This document shows positions 7,670 through 16,041 of a stretch of 64,000 nt of DNA, one piece after another. The position numbers were made by a program, and so were the translations under genes. Every line of letters starts with the position of its first letter. Positions within the stretch are counted from its first letter, which is position 1. Source of the stretch: Nocardia cerradoensis NBRC 101014. GTDB lineage: Bacteria; Actinomycetota; Actinomycetes; Mycobacteriales; Mycobacteriaceae. Below the pieces are notes generated by a model that saw only the letters and a list, made by a program, of their open reading frames with translations, ran no database searches and was not told the DNA's origin. The stretch spans positions 53,553 through 117,552 of the forward strand of contig NZ_BAFW01000240.1 in NCBI RefSeq assembly GCF_000308535.1. Direction: 5' to 3'.

Positions 7670-8916
7670 CGGGTTGCCTCCACACCGTTTTGTCCGGTCC
7701 GCCGGCGCGGACCGTCGTCGTTCTTGCCCACCCCGATTGCGGTGGGGCTCTTCCTCTCCGCCGGGGCGGCGGAATTCTGGTTGCCGGATTCGACCGCGGG
7801 AATACGCAGCGTGAACGTGGAACCGGTACCCAATTTGCTCCACAACGTGATTTCCCCATTGTGATTGGCGGCCACGTGCTTGACGATAGCCAGCCCGAGT
7901 CCGGTTCCGCCGGTGGCGCGCGAACGCGCCTTGTCCGCGCGGAAGAAACGTTCGAAGACCCGTTCCTGGTCTTCCTTGGCGATGCCGATGCCGCGGTCGG
8001 TGACCGCGATATTGACGTGGCCGTTGCGCAGCGAACGGCTCACCGACACGTGCGAACCCTTCGGCGAATAGTTGATCGCGTTCTCGACCAGATTCGACAG
8101 CGCCGTCACCAGCAGGGTTTCGTCGCCGAGTATCTCGAGGCCGCTGTTGGCGTCGGTGCTGACGGTGATGCCGGCGGCCTCGGCGGCGGTTCGCGACCGT
8201 TCGATCGCGGCATTGACCACGGTGTCGACGTCGACCGCCTCGAGCTGTGGCAGCTTCTCGGCCCCCTGCAGCCGCGACAGCGCGATCAGCTCGGTGACCA
8301 TCTTGCCCATCCGGTTCGACTCGCTGACCAGCCGCTGTCCGAAATGCCGCACCGAATCCGGATCGTCGGCCGACTCCAGCATGGCCTCGGCGAGCAGACT
8401 CATCGCGCCGACCGGGGTCTTGAGCTCGTGACTGACATTGGCGACGAAATCGCGGCGGGTGGCCTCCATACGGGCCTGTTCGGAGTCGTCGTCGGCGAAC
8501 AGCACGACGAAGTTCGAATCGCCGCGCGAGAGCGGGCGGGCCACACCGCGCACGGCGATGCTGTTGCGGCCCGGCAGCGGATTCTTCAGCGTCTGGTCGA
8601 ACTCGACGTCCTCGCCGGTCGCGATCACCTTCTCCACCGCCGCCCAGGCGCGTTCGTCCAGCAACCGGTTGCGGACCAGGCCCAGTTCCTCGGCGCGCGG
8701 GTTGACCAGCACCACGTCGCGATATTCGTCGACCACGGCGATGCCGCTCTCCGAGGCCAGCACGATCAGATCCAGTACCTGCGACATGGTCAGGCCGGAT
8801 TCGGCCGCGCGGCGCTCGGCTTGCCGGGCGTTCATGTACGGGATGACCAGGCCACCGACGGCCAGACCGACTACGGCCGCGAGGACTGCAAGCAGCACGG
8901 CCTGGGGAACGCTCAC
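7666..8916 (-). CDS. senX3: Sensor histidine kinase SenX3
   Basis: 416 residues from GTG 8916. One long hydrophobic N-terminal segment (residues ~6-27) is followed by a PAS-like region (ESGIAVVDEYRDVVLVNPRA). The HisKA domain has NVSHELKTPVGAM with the phosphorylated His near 163, and the HATPase domain has NLVENAINYS, DRGIGI and GGTGLGLAIVKH. It phosphorylates RegX3. The tail after the kinase is Lys/Arg-rich and poorly conserved. The start was chosen because a TACGAT -10 box lies exactly 7 nt upstream and the homologue starts here; the frame continues upstream without support. Confidence 0.95.
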   Translation of the reverse strand: MSVPQAVLLAVLAAVVGLAVGGLVIPYMNARQAERRAAESGLTMSQVLDLIVLASESGIAVVDEYRDVVLVNPRAEELGLVRNRLLDERAWAAVEKVIATGEDVEFDQTLKNPLPGRNSIAVRGVARPLSRGDSNFVVLFADDDSEQARMEATRRDFVANVSHELKTPVGAMSLLAEAMLESADDPDSVRHFGQRLVSESNRMGKMVTELIALSRLQGAEKLPQLEAVDVDTVVNAAIERSRTAAEAAGITVSTDANSGLEILGDETLLVTALSNLVENAINYSPKGSHVSVSRSLRNGHVNIAVTDRGIGIAKEDQERVFERFFRADKARSRATGGTGLGLAIVKHVAANHNGEITLWSKLGTGSTFTLRIPAVESGNQNSAAPAERKSPTAIGVGKNDDGPRRRTGQNGVEATR

Positions 8917-9253
8917 ATAGAGAATCGTACGGTCGCGGACACGTACTCCAAACCCGGGTTGACGAAGTTTCGCGCAGGTCACGGCTGATTCCGCGATCGT
9001 TGGCCGGGTGTTCACACAAAGTTGGCCGAGCCCCGGATCGGCCTCGACCGGCGGTTTTCGGCCGCCTGGCAATGATCGCGCGAACAGTTTGCCTTGCGGC
9101 ACCGCACATCTGGAGGTCGCGCGAATCGCGAGTGAACACCTCCGGCGTGTCGGTCGGCCGAGTCGCTGGGCCCCGCGGCATACGCCGGTTGTGAGGTGCG
9201 CCTCAATTCCGCGCCGCAGGCACCGGCGGCAGACGCGTCGCGCGGACCGGCGG
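8917..9253. other. senX3 upstream region, no gene
   Basis: About 340 nt without a convincing coding frame on either strand. It holds the senX3 promoter at its left end and GTTCACA-CAAA-GTTGGCC at 9010-9027. That pattern fits the 11-bp direct-repeat layout of actinobacterial PHO boxes, with a good first unit and a second unit matching 5 of 7 positions. Autoregulation by RegX3 through it is an inference. Confidence 0.4.
8924..8952 (-). promoter_or_regulatory. Promoter of senX3-regX3 (leaderless type)
   Basis: Reverse strand: TTGGAG - 16 nt - TACGAT (8924-8929) - 7 nt - GTG start. There is no Shine-Dalgarno, so initiation on a leaderless mRNA is likely. Confidence 0.5.
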
Positions 9254-9300
9254 AAAACGAAAAGTCCCGGGTACGTACGCCGTTGTACGTTCCCGGGACC
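9254..9300 (-). terminator. Intrinsic terminator of the CocE-type hydrolase
   Basis: On the reverse strand GGTCCCGGGAACGTAC and GTACGTACCCGGGACT form a long stem with one mismatch, followed by TTTTCGTTTT. It lies 21 nt after the hydrolase stop. Confidence 0.9.
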
Positions 9301-9321
9301 GTCGGGGAGTCCCCTACCGGA

Positions 9322-11373
9322 TCACCAGCCGGAGTCTCCCTCGAGCGGGATGTTCACGAAACTCGGGGCATTCGGATCCAGTTGCAGATGCTCGGGTTTC
9401 AGGCCGGTGTCGGCGAGCATCGGCGCGATCGGCAGGCCCTTGGGGAAGTTGCCGGCGAACACGTCCACCCGCAGCCGATGGCCCGGCGCGAGCACGGCCC
9501 GGGTGGCGGGCAGGGCGATGTTCAGCTCGGTGACCTCACCGGGAACCGTGGGCAGGCGCTTGTCCAGCGAGGTGTAGGCGCGCGGATCGGTGTAGTCGCC
9601 GTTCTCGGAACGCGTGCTGTTCGCCTCGTCGACCTCACGCAGCGAGGCCATCAGCTGTCCCGAGGACAGCACCGTCGACTGCCCGTCGGGCGCGACGTCG
9701 TTCACCGTCACCGTCCAGTAGCCGTCGGCGGCGTCCTGAACCGTGTTGAGCCGCACCGCGATCGGGCCCGAGATCGTGGTCTCGCCCGCGACCGGCGCAC
9801 TGGTGAAGGTGAGCGCATCGGTTTCCGCGATGCGCGAGTCCGCGGCGCAGCCGTTGATGATCGCGAGCACACCGGCGGTGGCCTGCGCGGCATCGTTGGA
9901 GCACACCGTGGTCAGACCGGGCGCCACCGTCAGACGCGCCGGCGCACCGGTGAATTCGGCGGTCAGCGAGCCGTCGTAGACGCTGTTCGCGGTGCCGCTG
10001 CGATCAGCGGACAGGTACATGCGGCGATACTTCGCCGCCTCCTCGGCCGGCGCCGACGGCCCGAAACCGCCCTGGGTGACCCAGCCGCCGCCCTGTTCGC
10101 GCAGCGTCACCGGACCGTAGGTGTCGATGCCGTTGTCGATTCCCTTGAGCCACTTGTCGAACCACGCGCGCTGCAGCACGTCCAGCCGCGGCGGCAGGCC
10201 CGGTTTGCCGTACTCGTTGCCCGAGTTGAGGTGGTAGGTGTTGCCCATGAACAGCTGCTTCTGCCCGGGCGGCAACGGGATCTGGTTGTAGATCTTGGAT
10301 TCGGAGTAGGTGAACAGATCGTGCCAGCCGCCGGTGACGAAGGTCGGCACCCGGATTCGGCCCGGATCACCGATCCACGCCTGCCGTTGCGCGGACATGT
10401 CGTTCAACATGTCCTTCACCCGCGGATCGAGGGTGTTCATATCGGTGTTGGTGTAGGCGTTCAGCAGGACGTCCATATAGGTGTACGGATCGCTGATCCG
10501 GTCGTTCAGCCACGTGGTGTCGAATTTGCCGGTCACGATCGACTGCACGTCCGGAACCCATTTGAGGGTGTTGATCGCGGTGAGCCACAACGGAATGAAG
10601 TTGAAGCCGAAGCCGCCGCCCGGAGCGAGCACATCGTCGACCAGATCGCTGCCGGGCACCACCGGGAAGATCGCCTTCAGCGCGGGCGGCTGCTTCTCCG
10701 CGACCTGGACCTGATTGATGCCCGAATAGGAAATGCCGGTCATCCCGACCTTGCCGTCCGACCACGGTTGCCGCGACGCCCAGTCGATCACCTCGACGGT
10801 GTCCTGCTGCTCGCGCTGCCGCAACATATCCCATTCGCCCTGCGAGAAGCCGGTGCCGCGGACATCGACGACGACCTGGGTGTAGCCGCTCTCGATCAGC
10901 TGCCGGTCGACGGAGAAATTGCGGAGCTCGCCGCCGCCGAAGGCCTTGGTCAGATCGGTGACGCCGGACAGCGGGGTGCCACTCATATCGATCTGGCGGA
11001 ACAGTCCCAGCAGCGCGTCGGACAGACCCGGCACCGAGCCCGCGTGATCGGCCAGATTCGACACCAGCTTGGTGTAGGGCGTCATGTTCACGACGACCGG
11101 GGTACGGGTGTCGACCGGGCGGCTGGCGGCGTCGGCGGGGCGGTACACATTGCCCTTCAGCACCGTGCCGTCGCTCATGGTGATCGGCACATCCCAGTCG
11201 ATGTGGATGTTCGGATACTGCTGCGGGCCGTCCTCGGTAGCGGTCCACGCGGCGCCGGCGGCGCCACCATCGGGGCCGGTCGCGACGGGTCCGGCCTGAG
11301 CCCCGGGGGCGAAGAACGGGACGGTCACCGCGGCGGCGACGGCGGCAACTGTGGCGCGTAGCGCGTACTTCAT
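9322..11373 (-). CDS. Secreted CocE/NonD-family alpha/beta hydrolase
   Basis: 683 residues. A Sec signal peptide (MKYALRATVAAVAAAVTVPF, cleavage after AQA) is followed by a catalytic X-Pro dipeptidyl-peptidase S15/CocE domain. It has the nucleophile elbow GISYSG (Ser about 215), VVVDVRGTGFSQGEW, and VTGGWHDLF, which should carry the acid residue. A C-terminal jelly-roll-like domain ends near VFAGNFPKGLP. The family hydrolyses esters or acyl-dipeptides; the substrate here is unknown. It is inserted between gpmA and senX3, which are neighbours in M. tuberculosis. It has its own promoter, operator-like palindrome and terminator, so it is a single-gene unit. Confidence 0.9.
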   Translation of the reverse strand: MKYALRATVAAVAAAVTVPFFAPGAQAGPVATGPDGGAAGAAWTATEDGPQQYPNIHIDWDVPITMSDGTVLKGNVYRPADAASRPVDTRTPVVVNMTPYTKLVSNLADHAGSVPGLSDALLGLFRQIDMSGTPLSGVTDLTKAFGGGELRNFSVDRQLIESGYTQVVVDVRGTGFSQGEWDMLRQREQQDTVEVIDWASRQPWSDGKVGMTGISYSGINQVQVAEKQPPALKAIFPVVPGSDLVDDVLAPGGGFGFNFIPLWLTAINTLKWVPDVQSIVTGKFDTTWLNDRISDPYTYMDVLLNAYTNTDMNTLDPRVKDMLNDMSAQRQAWIGDPGRIRVPTFVTGGWHDLFTYSESKIYNQIPLPPGQKQLFMGNTYHLNSGNEYGKPGLPPRLDVLQRAWFDKWLKGIDNGIDTYGPVTLREQGGGWVTQGGFGPSAPAEEAAKYRRMYLSADRSGTANSVYDGSLTAEFTGAPARLTVAPGLTTVCSNDAAQATAGVLAIINGCAADSRIAETDALTFTSAPVAGETTISGPIAVRLNTVQDAADGYWTVTVNDVAPDGQSTVLSSGQLMASLREVDEANSTRSENGDYTDPRAYTSLDKRLPTVPGEVTELNIALPATRAVLAPGHRLRVDVFAGNFPKGLPIAPMLADTGLKPEHLQLDPNAPSFVNIPLEGDSGW

Positions 11374-11795
11374 CGAACGTGATCCGCCTCTCGAAATGGT
11401 CGAACGACCGAGAGTGTATCTACTGCGGAGTAAGTTGCAAACCAGCGGTTACAACTTCTGCACGAAGAGTTTCTCAACTTCTCAGCCTCTCATCCACGTC
11501 GATGACCAGCGGAAAGCCCGGCGGTTTACCTGCCGGGAGTTATCCACACCACTCCTCACCGGCCCGGACGCCACTATCGGCAGGGCAATTCGGAATACGA
11601 ACCGCCACAGGGGCAATTCGATAGCTACGAATCGGCAGAAGAGATGCAGCTCACAGAATGCCGAGTATCGCATATTCGCAGGCGGCAGCGGCGGAACTTC
11701 GACATCCGGAAATCGTTCGCACGCAGCGCCTTCGAGATACGACGATGCGCCGCGGTCGATAACCGCGGCGCGTCGGAAAGTGCGAAGAATCCGGC
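11374..11795. other. Intergenic region between CocE hydrolase and gpmA
   Basis: 422 nt without a supported gene. The left ~85 nt hold the CocE promoter and operator. The remainder is less GC-rich than its neighbours (gaattcgatagctacgaatcgg and similar) and shows no hairpin with a T-run that I could find at the gpmA end. Confidence 0.5.
11413..11457 (-). promoter_or_regulatory. Promoter with overlapping palindrome, CocE-type hydrolase
   Basis: Reverse strand: TTGCAA (11435-11440) - 16 nt - TACACT (11413-11418). The -35 box lies inside a 26-bp inverted repeat, AAGTTG (11432-11437) and CAACTT (11452-11457), extended inward by AACC/GGTT. A dimeric regulator bound here would block the -35 box. 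Confidence 0.55.
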
Positions 11796-12533
11796 CTATT
11801 TACCGCCCTGGCTCGCGACCGCCGCCGCACCCGCGGCTGCCGCCTCGGGGTCCAGATACTCGGCCGGACCGATCGGACGCAGATTTTCGTCCAGTTCGTA
11901 GCGCAGCGGAATACCCGTGGGAATGTTGAGGCCGGCGATATCCTCGTCGGAAATCCCGTCCAGATGCTTCACCAGCGCGCGCAGTGAATTTCCGTGCGCC
12001 GCAACCAGAACGGTCTTTCCGGCCACCAGTTCGCGGGAAATCGTGGACTCCCAATACGGGACCATGCGGGCGACGACGTCCTTCAGGCATTCGGTCGCCG
12101 GCACGTCGATGCCGGCGTAGCGCGCGTCGCCGTTCTGGCTGTATTCGCTGTCGGCCTCGATCGGCGGGGGCGGGGTGTCGTAGCTGCGACGCCACATCAT
12201 GAACTGGTCGTCGCCGTACTGATCGCGGATCTGGGCCTTGTTCTTACCCTGCAGCGCGCCGTAGTGCCGCTCGTTGAGCCGCCAGTCCCGCACCACCGGA
12301 ATCCAGTGCCGATCCGCGGCGTCCAGGGCGATATTCGCGGTGCTGATCGCCCGGCGCAGCAGCGAGGTGTAGACGATATCGGGCAGAATGCCGTGTTCGG
12401 CCAGCAGCTCACCGGCCCGCTTGCCCTCGGCGACACCCTTGTCGGTCAGGTGCACATCCACCCAGCCGGTGAACAGATTGAGAGCATTCCATTCGCTTTC
12501 GCCGTGGCGCAGCAACACGAGGGTGTACGTCAT
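11796..12533 (-). CDS. gpmA: 2,3-bisphosphoglycerate-dependent phosphoglycerate mutase
   Basis: 245 residues. LLRHGESEWN carries the phosphohistidine (His10), followed by YTSLLRRAI, LNERHYGALQG, SYDTPPPP and VLVAAHGNSLRALVKHL, all standard dPGM motifs. It interconverts 3- and 2-phosphoglycerate in glycolysis. The C-terminus DPEAAAAGAAAVA matches the mycobacterial Gpm1 tail. The ATG at 12533 is preferred over 12542 because TAGCAT ends exactly 7 nt before it and the homologue starts there. As in M. tuberculosis it is near senX3-regX3, though a hydrolase gene now intervenes. Confidence 0.95.
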   Translation of the reverse strand: MTYTLVLLRHGESEWNALNLFTGWVDVHLTDKGVAEGKRAGELLAEHGILPDIVYTSLLRRAISTANIALDAADRHWIPVVRDWRLNERHYGALQGKNKAQIRDQYGDDQFMMWRRSYDTPPPPIEADSEYSQNGDARYAGIDVPATECLKDVVARMVPYWESTISRELVAGKTVLVAAHGNSLRALVKHLDGISDEDIAGLNIPTGIPLRYELDENLRPIGPAEYLDPEAAAAGAAAVASQGGK

Positions 12534-12540
12534 GCAGGTC

Positions 12541-12546
12541 ATGCTA
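12541..12546 (-). promoter_or_regulatory. -10 box of gpmA (leaderless type)
   Basis: TAGCAT on the reverse strand lies 7 nt before ATG 12533, with no Shine-Dalgarno between. Confidence 0.5.
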
Positions 12547-12611
12547 GCGGTGCCGTGCCGGCGAATTTCAGCTGCGCCGGATCGCAGGCTTCCGACCGCC
12601 GCGGACGCGAC

Positions 12612-13412
12612 CTACCAGCTCACGGTGAGATCGTAGGCGGTCAGGATCGCCTGCAGAGCGGGGTTGATCGGCGGGGGCAACACCTCGGCGCCCGGATCCG
12701 CCGATGTGACGAGTCCGTTCGAGGTGTGCGCGAGACCGGTCCGGCGCAGCCAGATGGCCCAGCAGTCCCATTCGCTCCCGTGCCGCGAACCGTAGGCGAT
12801 GCCGTGTGCGAGGCTGTCGTCGTCGAGTGTGATCTGCCAGATCCGCGTGGAGATCGCCGTGGTGAGCCAGCGTTCGCCGCCGCGCAGTTCGGCCACCGTG
12901 ACCTCCCGCAGACCGCGCTCCACGAGTGCGATCGGGGCATACCGCGCGATCGCCGACAGGCTGGAGGCCGCCTCGATATCGATGAACCATCCGTGCGTCG
13001 GCAGCGTCAGGTGGTAGAGCCGGTATTCGCTGAGCCACAACATGTTCAGCTCGCGAGGCGGCCGATATCCCGAGCTCTGCCATTCCTCTTTGATCAGCGA
13101 TTCGAGCTCGTCGTCGGAGGCGACATCGTCGAAATAGTGGGACGCGCGCCGGGGAAGTTTGGGTTTGAGCGGCGCGAGAAGCTCACCGTACGCGCCCTGT
13201 TCGGTGCTGGCGGCGTACACGGTCTGCTGGCCTTCGACGTCGTAGCGGTTCCAGTCCGCCCGTGATTCGTCGCTGGAGATCCCGCGCTGGAGCGGATTGA
13301 GCGGCCCGTAGGACGGTTTCGCCAGCCGATAGACCTCCCGAGAGGCTGCGGGCAGAAGCGCGAATCCGGTCTTGGCGCAGCGCCGAGCATTTCGGATTTC
13401 GCGCACAGACAC
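12612..13412 (-). CDS. RES-domain toxin (MbcT/ParT-like), long form
   Basis: 266 residues; the N-terminal 90 carry RES-family marks: EVYRLA (conserved Arg29), DWNRYD, TVYAASTEQGAYGEL (conserved Tyr66 and Glu77). RES toxins cleave or phosphorolyse NAD+. This protein is longer than the usual ~150-190 residues, with a C-terminal half that I do not recognise (WFIDIEAASSLSAI, WDCWAIWLRRTGLAH). Start GTG 13412 has GGGAG 4 nt upstream; GTG 13406 is an alternative. It lies 79 nt after an MbcA-like antitoxin on the same strand, which supports the toxin call. The gene order antitoxin-toxin is the normal one for this class. Confidence 0.75.
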   Translation of the reverse strand: MSVREIRNARRCAKTGFALLPAASREVYRLAKPSYGPLNPLQRGISSDESRADWNRYDVEGQQTVYAASTEQGAYGELLAPLKPKLPRRASHYFDDVASDDELESLIKEEWQSSGYRPPRELNMLWLSEYRLYHLTLPTHGWFIDIEAASSLSAIARYAPIALVERGLREVTVAELRGGERWLTTAISTRIWQITLDDDSLAHGIAYGSRHGSEWDCWAIWLRRTGLAHTSNGLVTSADPGAEVLPPPINPALQAILTAYDLTVSW

Positions 13413-13491
13413 CGGTCTCCCTCTTCCGATAGCTTCCCAAAGAGAAAAGTTTATCGAAAGAGGGCTTCACCGCGCGCCTCGGTCGACCCGC

Positions 13492-13875
13492 TCAGTTGTC
13501 CGAGCCGTCGACGAATGCCACTGCGGCAGCGATGGTCTCGCGAAATCGGTCCGCACGGATGGCCAGCGCGGGCGACTCCTCACCCAGTCGCGGATTGGCT
13601 CCGATGAACCACGACCGCGCCACATCACTGTCCTCGGCGGTCGCCAGGATGATCCAGCAACGATGCGCGACCTGCAGGCGAGCCAGGGCGGCATCCCTGG
13701 GCGTCGGACCTTCGGCATGGGACCACTTGTGCGGCAGCTTGCGGTCTCGGACCCCGGCGATCAGCGCCACCAGGGTCGGACCCAGATGCTGTACGAGCTG
13801 CCGCGCGAGCTCCGCCGGACGCAGCTTGGCCGTATCGACATGACTGGTGATGGCGAGAGCGTTCGCAACGGTCAT
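13492..13875 (-). CDS. MbcA/Xre-type antitoxin with C-terminal toxin-binding domain
   Basis: 127 residues. The N-terminal half is helical (AELARQLVQHLGPTLVALIAG) and the C-terminal half has the DUF2384/MbcA-ParS-like pattern: ARLQVAHRCWIILATAE, then ARSWFIGANPRLGEESPA and a final helix. In known pairs this domain plugs the active site of the RES toxin. The ATG at 13875 is favoured because GGAGG lies 10 nt upstream; a TTG at 13884 would overlap that site. It is the first gene of the toxin operon and probably autorepresses, as most such antitoxins do. Confidence 0.75.
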   Translation of the reverse strand: MTVANALAITSHVDTAKLRPAELARQLVQHLGPTLVALIAGVRDRKLPHKWSHAEGPTPRDAALARLQVAHRCWIILATAEDSDVARSWFIGANPRLGEESPALAIRADRFRETIAAAVAFVDGSDN

Positions 13876-13925
13876 CGGTCTCAACCCTCCAGTGCACGAG
13901 CCTGCCGCAACACGGCGGTGAGATC

Positions 13926-13955
13926 AGTGTAGCTGAAAATGCCACCCAAATGCAA
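13926..13955 (-). promoter_or_regulatory. Promoter of the toxin-antitoxin operon
   Basis: Reverse strand: TTGCAT (13950-13955) - 18 nt - TACACT (13926-13931). The leader to ATG 13875 is about 44 nt and contains GGAGG. The SLATT-like gene is divergent. Confidence 0.5.
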
Positions 13956-14024
13956 CCACTTCTGCTACCTTATCCACCTCCGTATCAACCCAGCACCGCA
14001 CTCCCGCTAGGACCTCCCTGTTCC

Positions 14025-14561
14025 ATGCGACTGTCGAGAAATACGCGCGGAAGTCACTCCTCGGGGCTGCACAGTCCCCCTTCGCCACCCAGCGACGCCG
14101 ACGCCCTGACCGTGAGCCTGCACTATCTGATCTATTACCGGAACGAGTACGAACGCTCCCGCCTGGTCGTCAAGACCCGGGCCAAACGGGTGGTCGTATG
14201 GACCGCCGTCGCCAACGGTGTCATCGCCGTGCTCGGTACCGCGGTGGCGGTCTTCCAGGCGCCGTGGATCGGCCTGCTCAGCACGGGACTCGCGGCCTCG
14301 ATCGGCGTGGTCACCGCCTGGGACGGTCTGTATCGCCATCGGGAGATGTGGATCCAGCGCAGTGTCATCATCGGCCAGCTCCAGACATTGCTGCGCGGCG
14401 TCGAACTGCGGCGAGCCCAGCACGAGGACCGCGACCTGCTCGCCCGCGAGGCGATGATCGAACTCAACGCGATCCTCGCCGAAGATCTGGAAGCGTGGAC
14501 CTCCATGCGCCGAACCCAGCCGCTGGCACGCGAAGTCACCGACCCGGGCAAGGAACGCTAG
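14025..14561 (+). CDS. SLATT/DUF4231-like two-TM protein
   Basis: 178 residues. After a Ser/Pro-rich start, YYRNEYERSRLVVKTRAKRV leads into two adjacent hydrophobic segments (VVWTAVANGVIAVLGTAVAV and WIGLLSTGLAASIGVVTAW). These are followed by YRHREMWIQRSVIIGQLQTL and a long helix ending EDLEAW. This layout fits SLATT domains, two-TM proteins predicted to form membrane pores as effectors of nucleotide-sensing conflict systems. The usual partners (SMODS nucleotidyltransferase or SLOG sensor) are not next to it; instead it lies head-to-head with the RES/MbcA operon. The ATG at 14025 is a guess; the same frame is open from 13950, and GTG 14113 is possible. Confidence 0.6.
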   Translation: MRLSRNTRGSHSSGLHSPPSPPSDADALTVSLHYLIYYRNEYERSRLVVKTRAKRVVVWTAVANGVIAVLGTAVAVFQAPWIGLLSTGLAASIGVVTAWDGLYRHREMWIQRSVIIGQLQTLLRGVELRRAQHEDRDLLAREAMIELNAILAEDLEAWTSMRRTQPLAREVTDPGKER

Positions 14562-14675
14562 TCCCGTCCTTCTCGAATCTTGTTGATTCGATTACTTTCC
14601 CGCCGACTCGACGCCGCTCATGATGACGCCTGATCGCCGAAGTCACCGCGATCGACGGCTATGAGGGAGTCGGCC

Positions 14676-14837
14676 ATGAGTGAACCGGGTGTGGTACCCG
14701 ACCGGGAAGGTTCGGGGGCATCGGCCCCGGAACCTTCCGTCTTCCGGCGGATCGGTGTCGACTGGTGGGCGGTGATCGTCGCGGGCGCGTTCGTGCTGCT
14801 CGCCGTCGCCAACGCCCTGCCGAAGATTCCGTGGTGA
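14676..14837 (+). CDS. 53-residue single-TM protein coupled to YeiH-type transporter
   Basis: The ORF reads MSEPGVVPDREG, a polar N-terminus of ~28 residues, then VDWWAVIVAGAFVLLAVANA and ends KIPW. There is one TM segment, probably with the N-terminus in the cytoplasm. GAGGGAG lies about 7 nt before the ATG. Its stop TGA overlaps the downstream transporter GTG (GTGA), so the two are translationally coupled, which is the main argument that it is real. It may be a small subunit or regulator of that transporter; I know of no characterised homologue. Confidence 0.65.
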   Translation: MSEPGVVPDREGSGASAPEPSVFRRIGVDWWAVIVAGAFVLLAVANALPKIPW

Positions 14838-15949
14838 TCGCCATGGCTACCGAAACGACAACCGCGACAGAGGAATCGGCAAATCTACGCGGCGCTCTGG
14901 CCTATCTGCCGGGCATCGCCCTGCTGGTGGCGGTCGGCTTGCTCGGCAAGTACACCCAGATCTGGGTGAACGACTTCGTCCACGATCACCACTGGCGCTT
15001 CCCCGATATCGAATATGTCCTCTGGGCCATCGTCTTCGGGTTGATCATCGCCAACACGGTTGGGGTGCATCGGATTTTCAAGCCCGGTATCGGCACCTAC
15101 GAATTCTGGTTGAAGGTCGGCATCGTGGCGCTGGGATCCCGTTTCGTCCTCGGGGACGTGGCGAAATTGGGTGGCACCAGCTTCGTGCTGATCCTCATCG
15201 ATATGACGGTGGCGGGCGCGATCATTCTCACCGTGGCACGGCTGCTCGGCCTGTCCGGCAAACTGGGATCACTACTGGCCGTGGGCACTTCGATCTGCGG
15301 CGTCTCGGCGATCGTGGCCGCGCGCGGAGCCATCCGGGCCCGCAATGCGGACGTCGGCTACGCCATCGCGGCGATTTTGACGCTGGGCGCGGTATCGCTG
15401 TTCACGCTTCCCGCGATCGGCCACGGCCTCGGGCTGACCGATCACGAATTCGGCCTCTGGTCGGGTCTGGCCGTGGACAACACCGCCGAAACCACCGCGA
15501 CCGGCTACGCCTACTCCGACGCCGCCGGCAAACTGGCGGTGCTGGTGAAATCGACCCGCAACGCGCTCATCGGATTCGTGGTGCTGGGCTTCGGCCTGTA
15601 CTGGGCCTCCCGCGGTGAGGCCGACACCATCGCGCCCGGTCTGCGCGCGAAGGCGGCCTTCGTGTGGGCGAAGTTCCCGAAGTTCGTCCTCGGCTTCCTC
15701 GCGGTCTCCGCGCTGGCGACCGCCCACTGGATCGACAAGGCGCAGCTGGCCAACCTGGCCAATCTGTCGAAATGGGCCTTCCTGCTCACCTTCGCCGGCG
15801 TCGGTCTCAACACCGATTTCCGGGAACTGGGGCGCAGCGGATGGCGGCCCCTGGCGGTGGCGGTGGTCGGCCTGGTCGTGGTCGCGACGGTCTCGCTGGG
15901 GCTGGTGCTGTTCACCGTCCGGGTGTTGCACTGGGGCGTGGTCGACTGA
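14834..15949 (+). CDS. YeiH-family putative sulfate exporter (Cons_hypoth698)
   Basis: 371 residues, about ten hydrophobic segments starting at GALAYLPGIALLVAVGLLG. Signature stretches of the family are VGTSICGVSAIVAARGAI and WSGLAVDNTAETTATGYAY, then FAGVGLNTDFREL near the end. The family is annotated as putative sulfate or sulfonate-related exporter; direction and substrate are not proven. The start is GTG 14834, overlapping the stop of the 53-residue gene; ATG 14843 is an alternative start. It is part of the accessory block between gpmA and mshA. Confidence 0.85.
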   Translation: MIAMATETTTATEESANLRGALAYLPGIALLVAVGLLGKYTQIWVNDFVHDHHWRFPDIEYVLWAIVFGLIIANTVGVHRIFKPGIGTYEFWLKVGIVALGSRFVLGDVAKLGGTSFVLILIDMTVAGAIILTVARLLGLSGKLGSLLAVGTSICGVSAIVAARGAIRARNADVGYAIAAILTLGAVSLFTLPAIGHGLGLTDHEFGLWSGLAVDNTAETTATGYAYSDAAGKLAVLVKSTRNALIGFVVLGFGLYWASRGEADTIAPGLRAKAAFVWAKFPKFVLGFLAVSALATAHWIDKAQLANLANLSKWAFLLTFAGVGLNTDFRELGRSGWRPLAVAVVGLVVVATVSLGLVLFTVRVLHWGVVD

Positions 15950-16041
15950 CGGACAGCCGGTAGCGGCCGACATTTCTACAAGACGCGCACCCGCGTCCTC
16001 CGGGACAGTCATGGCATCCGCCATCGTCCTCAGGAGGAGAT

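Noticed and set aside
9196..11361. 721-codon plus-strand open frame
   Set aside because: Antisense to the CocE-type hydrolase, which has signal peptide, catalytic motifs, promoter and terminator.
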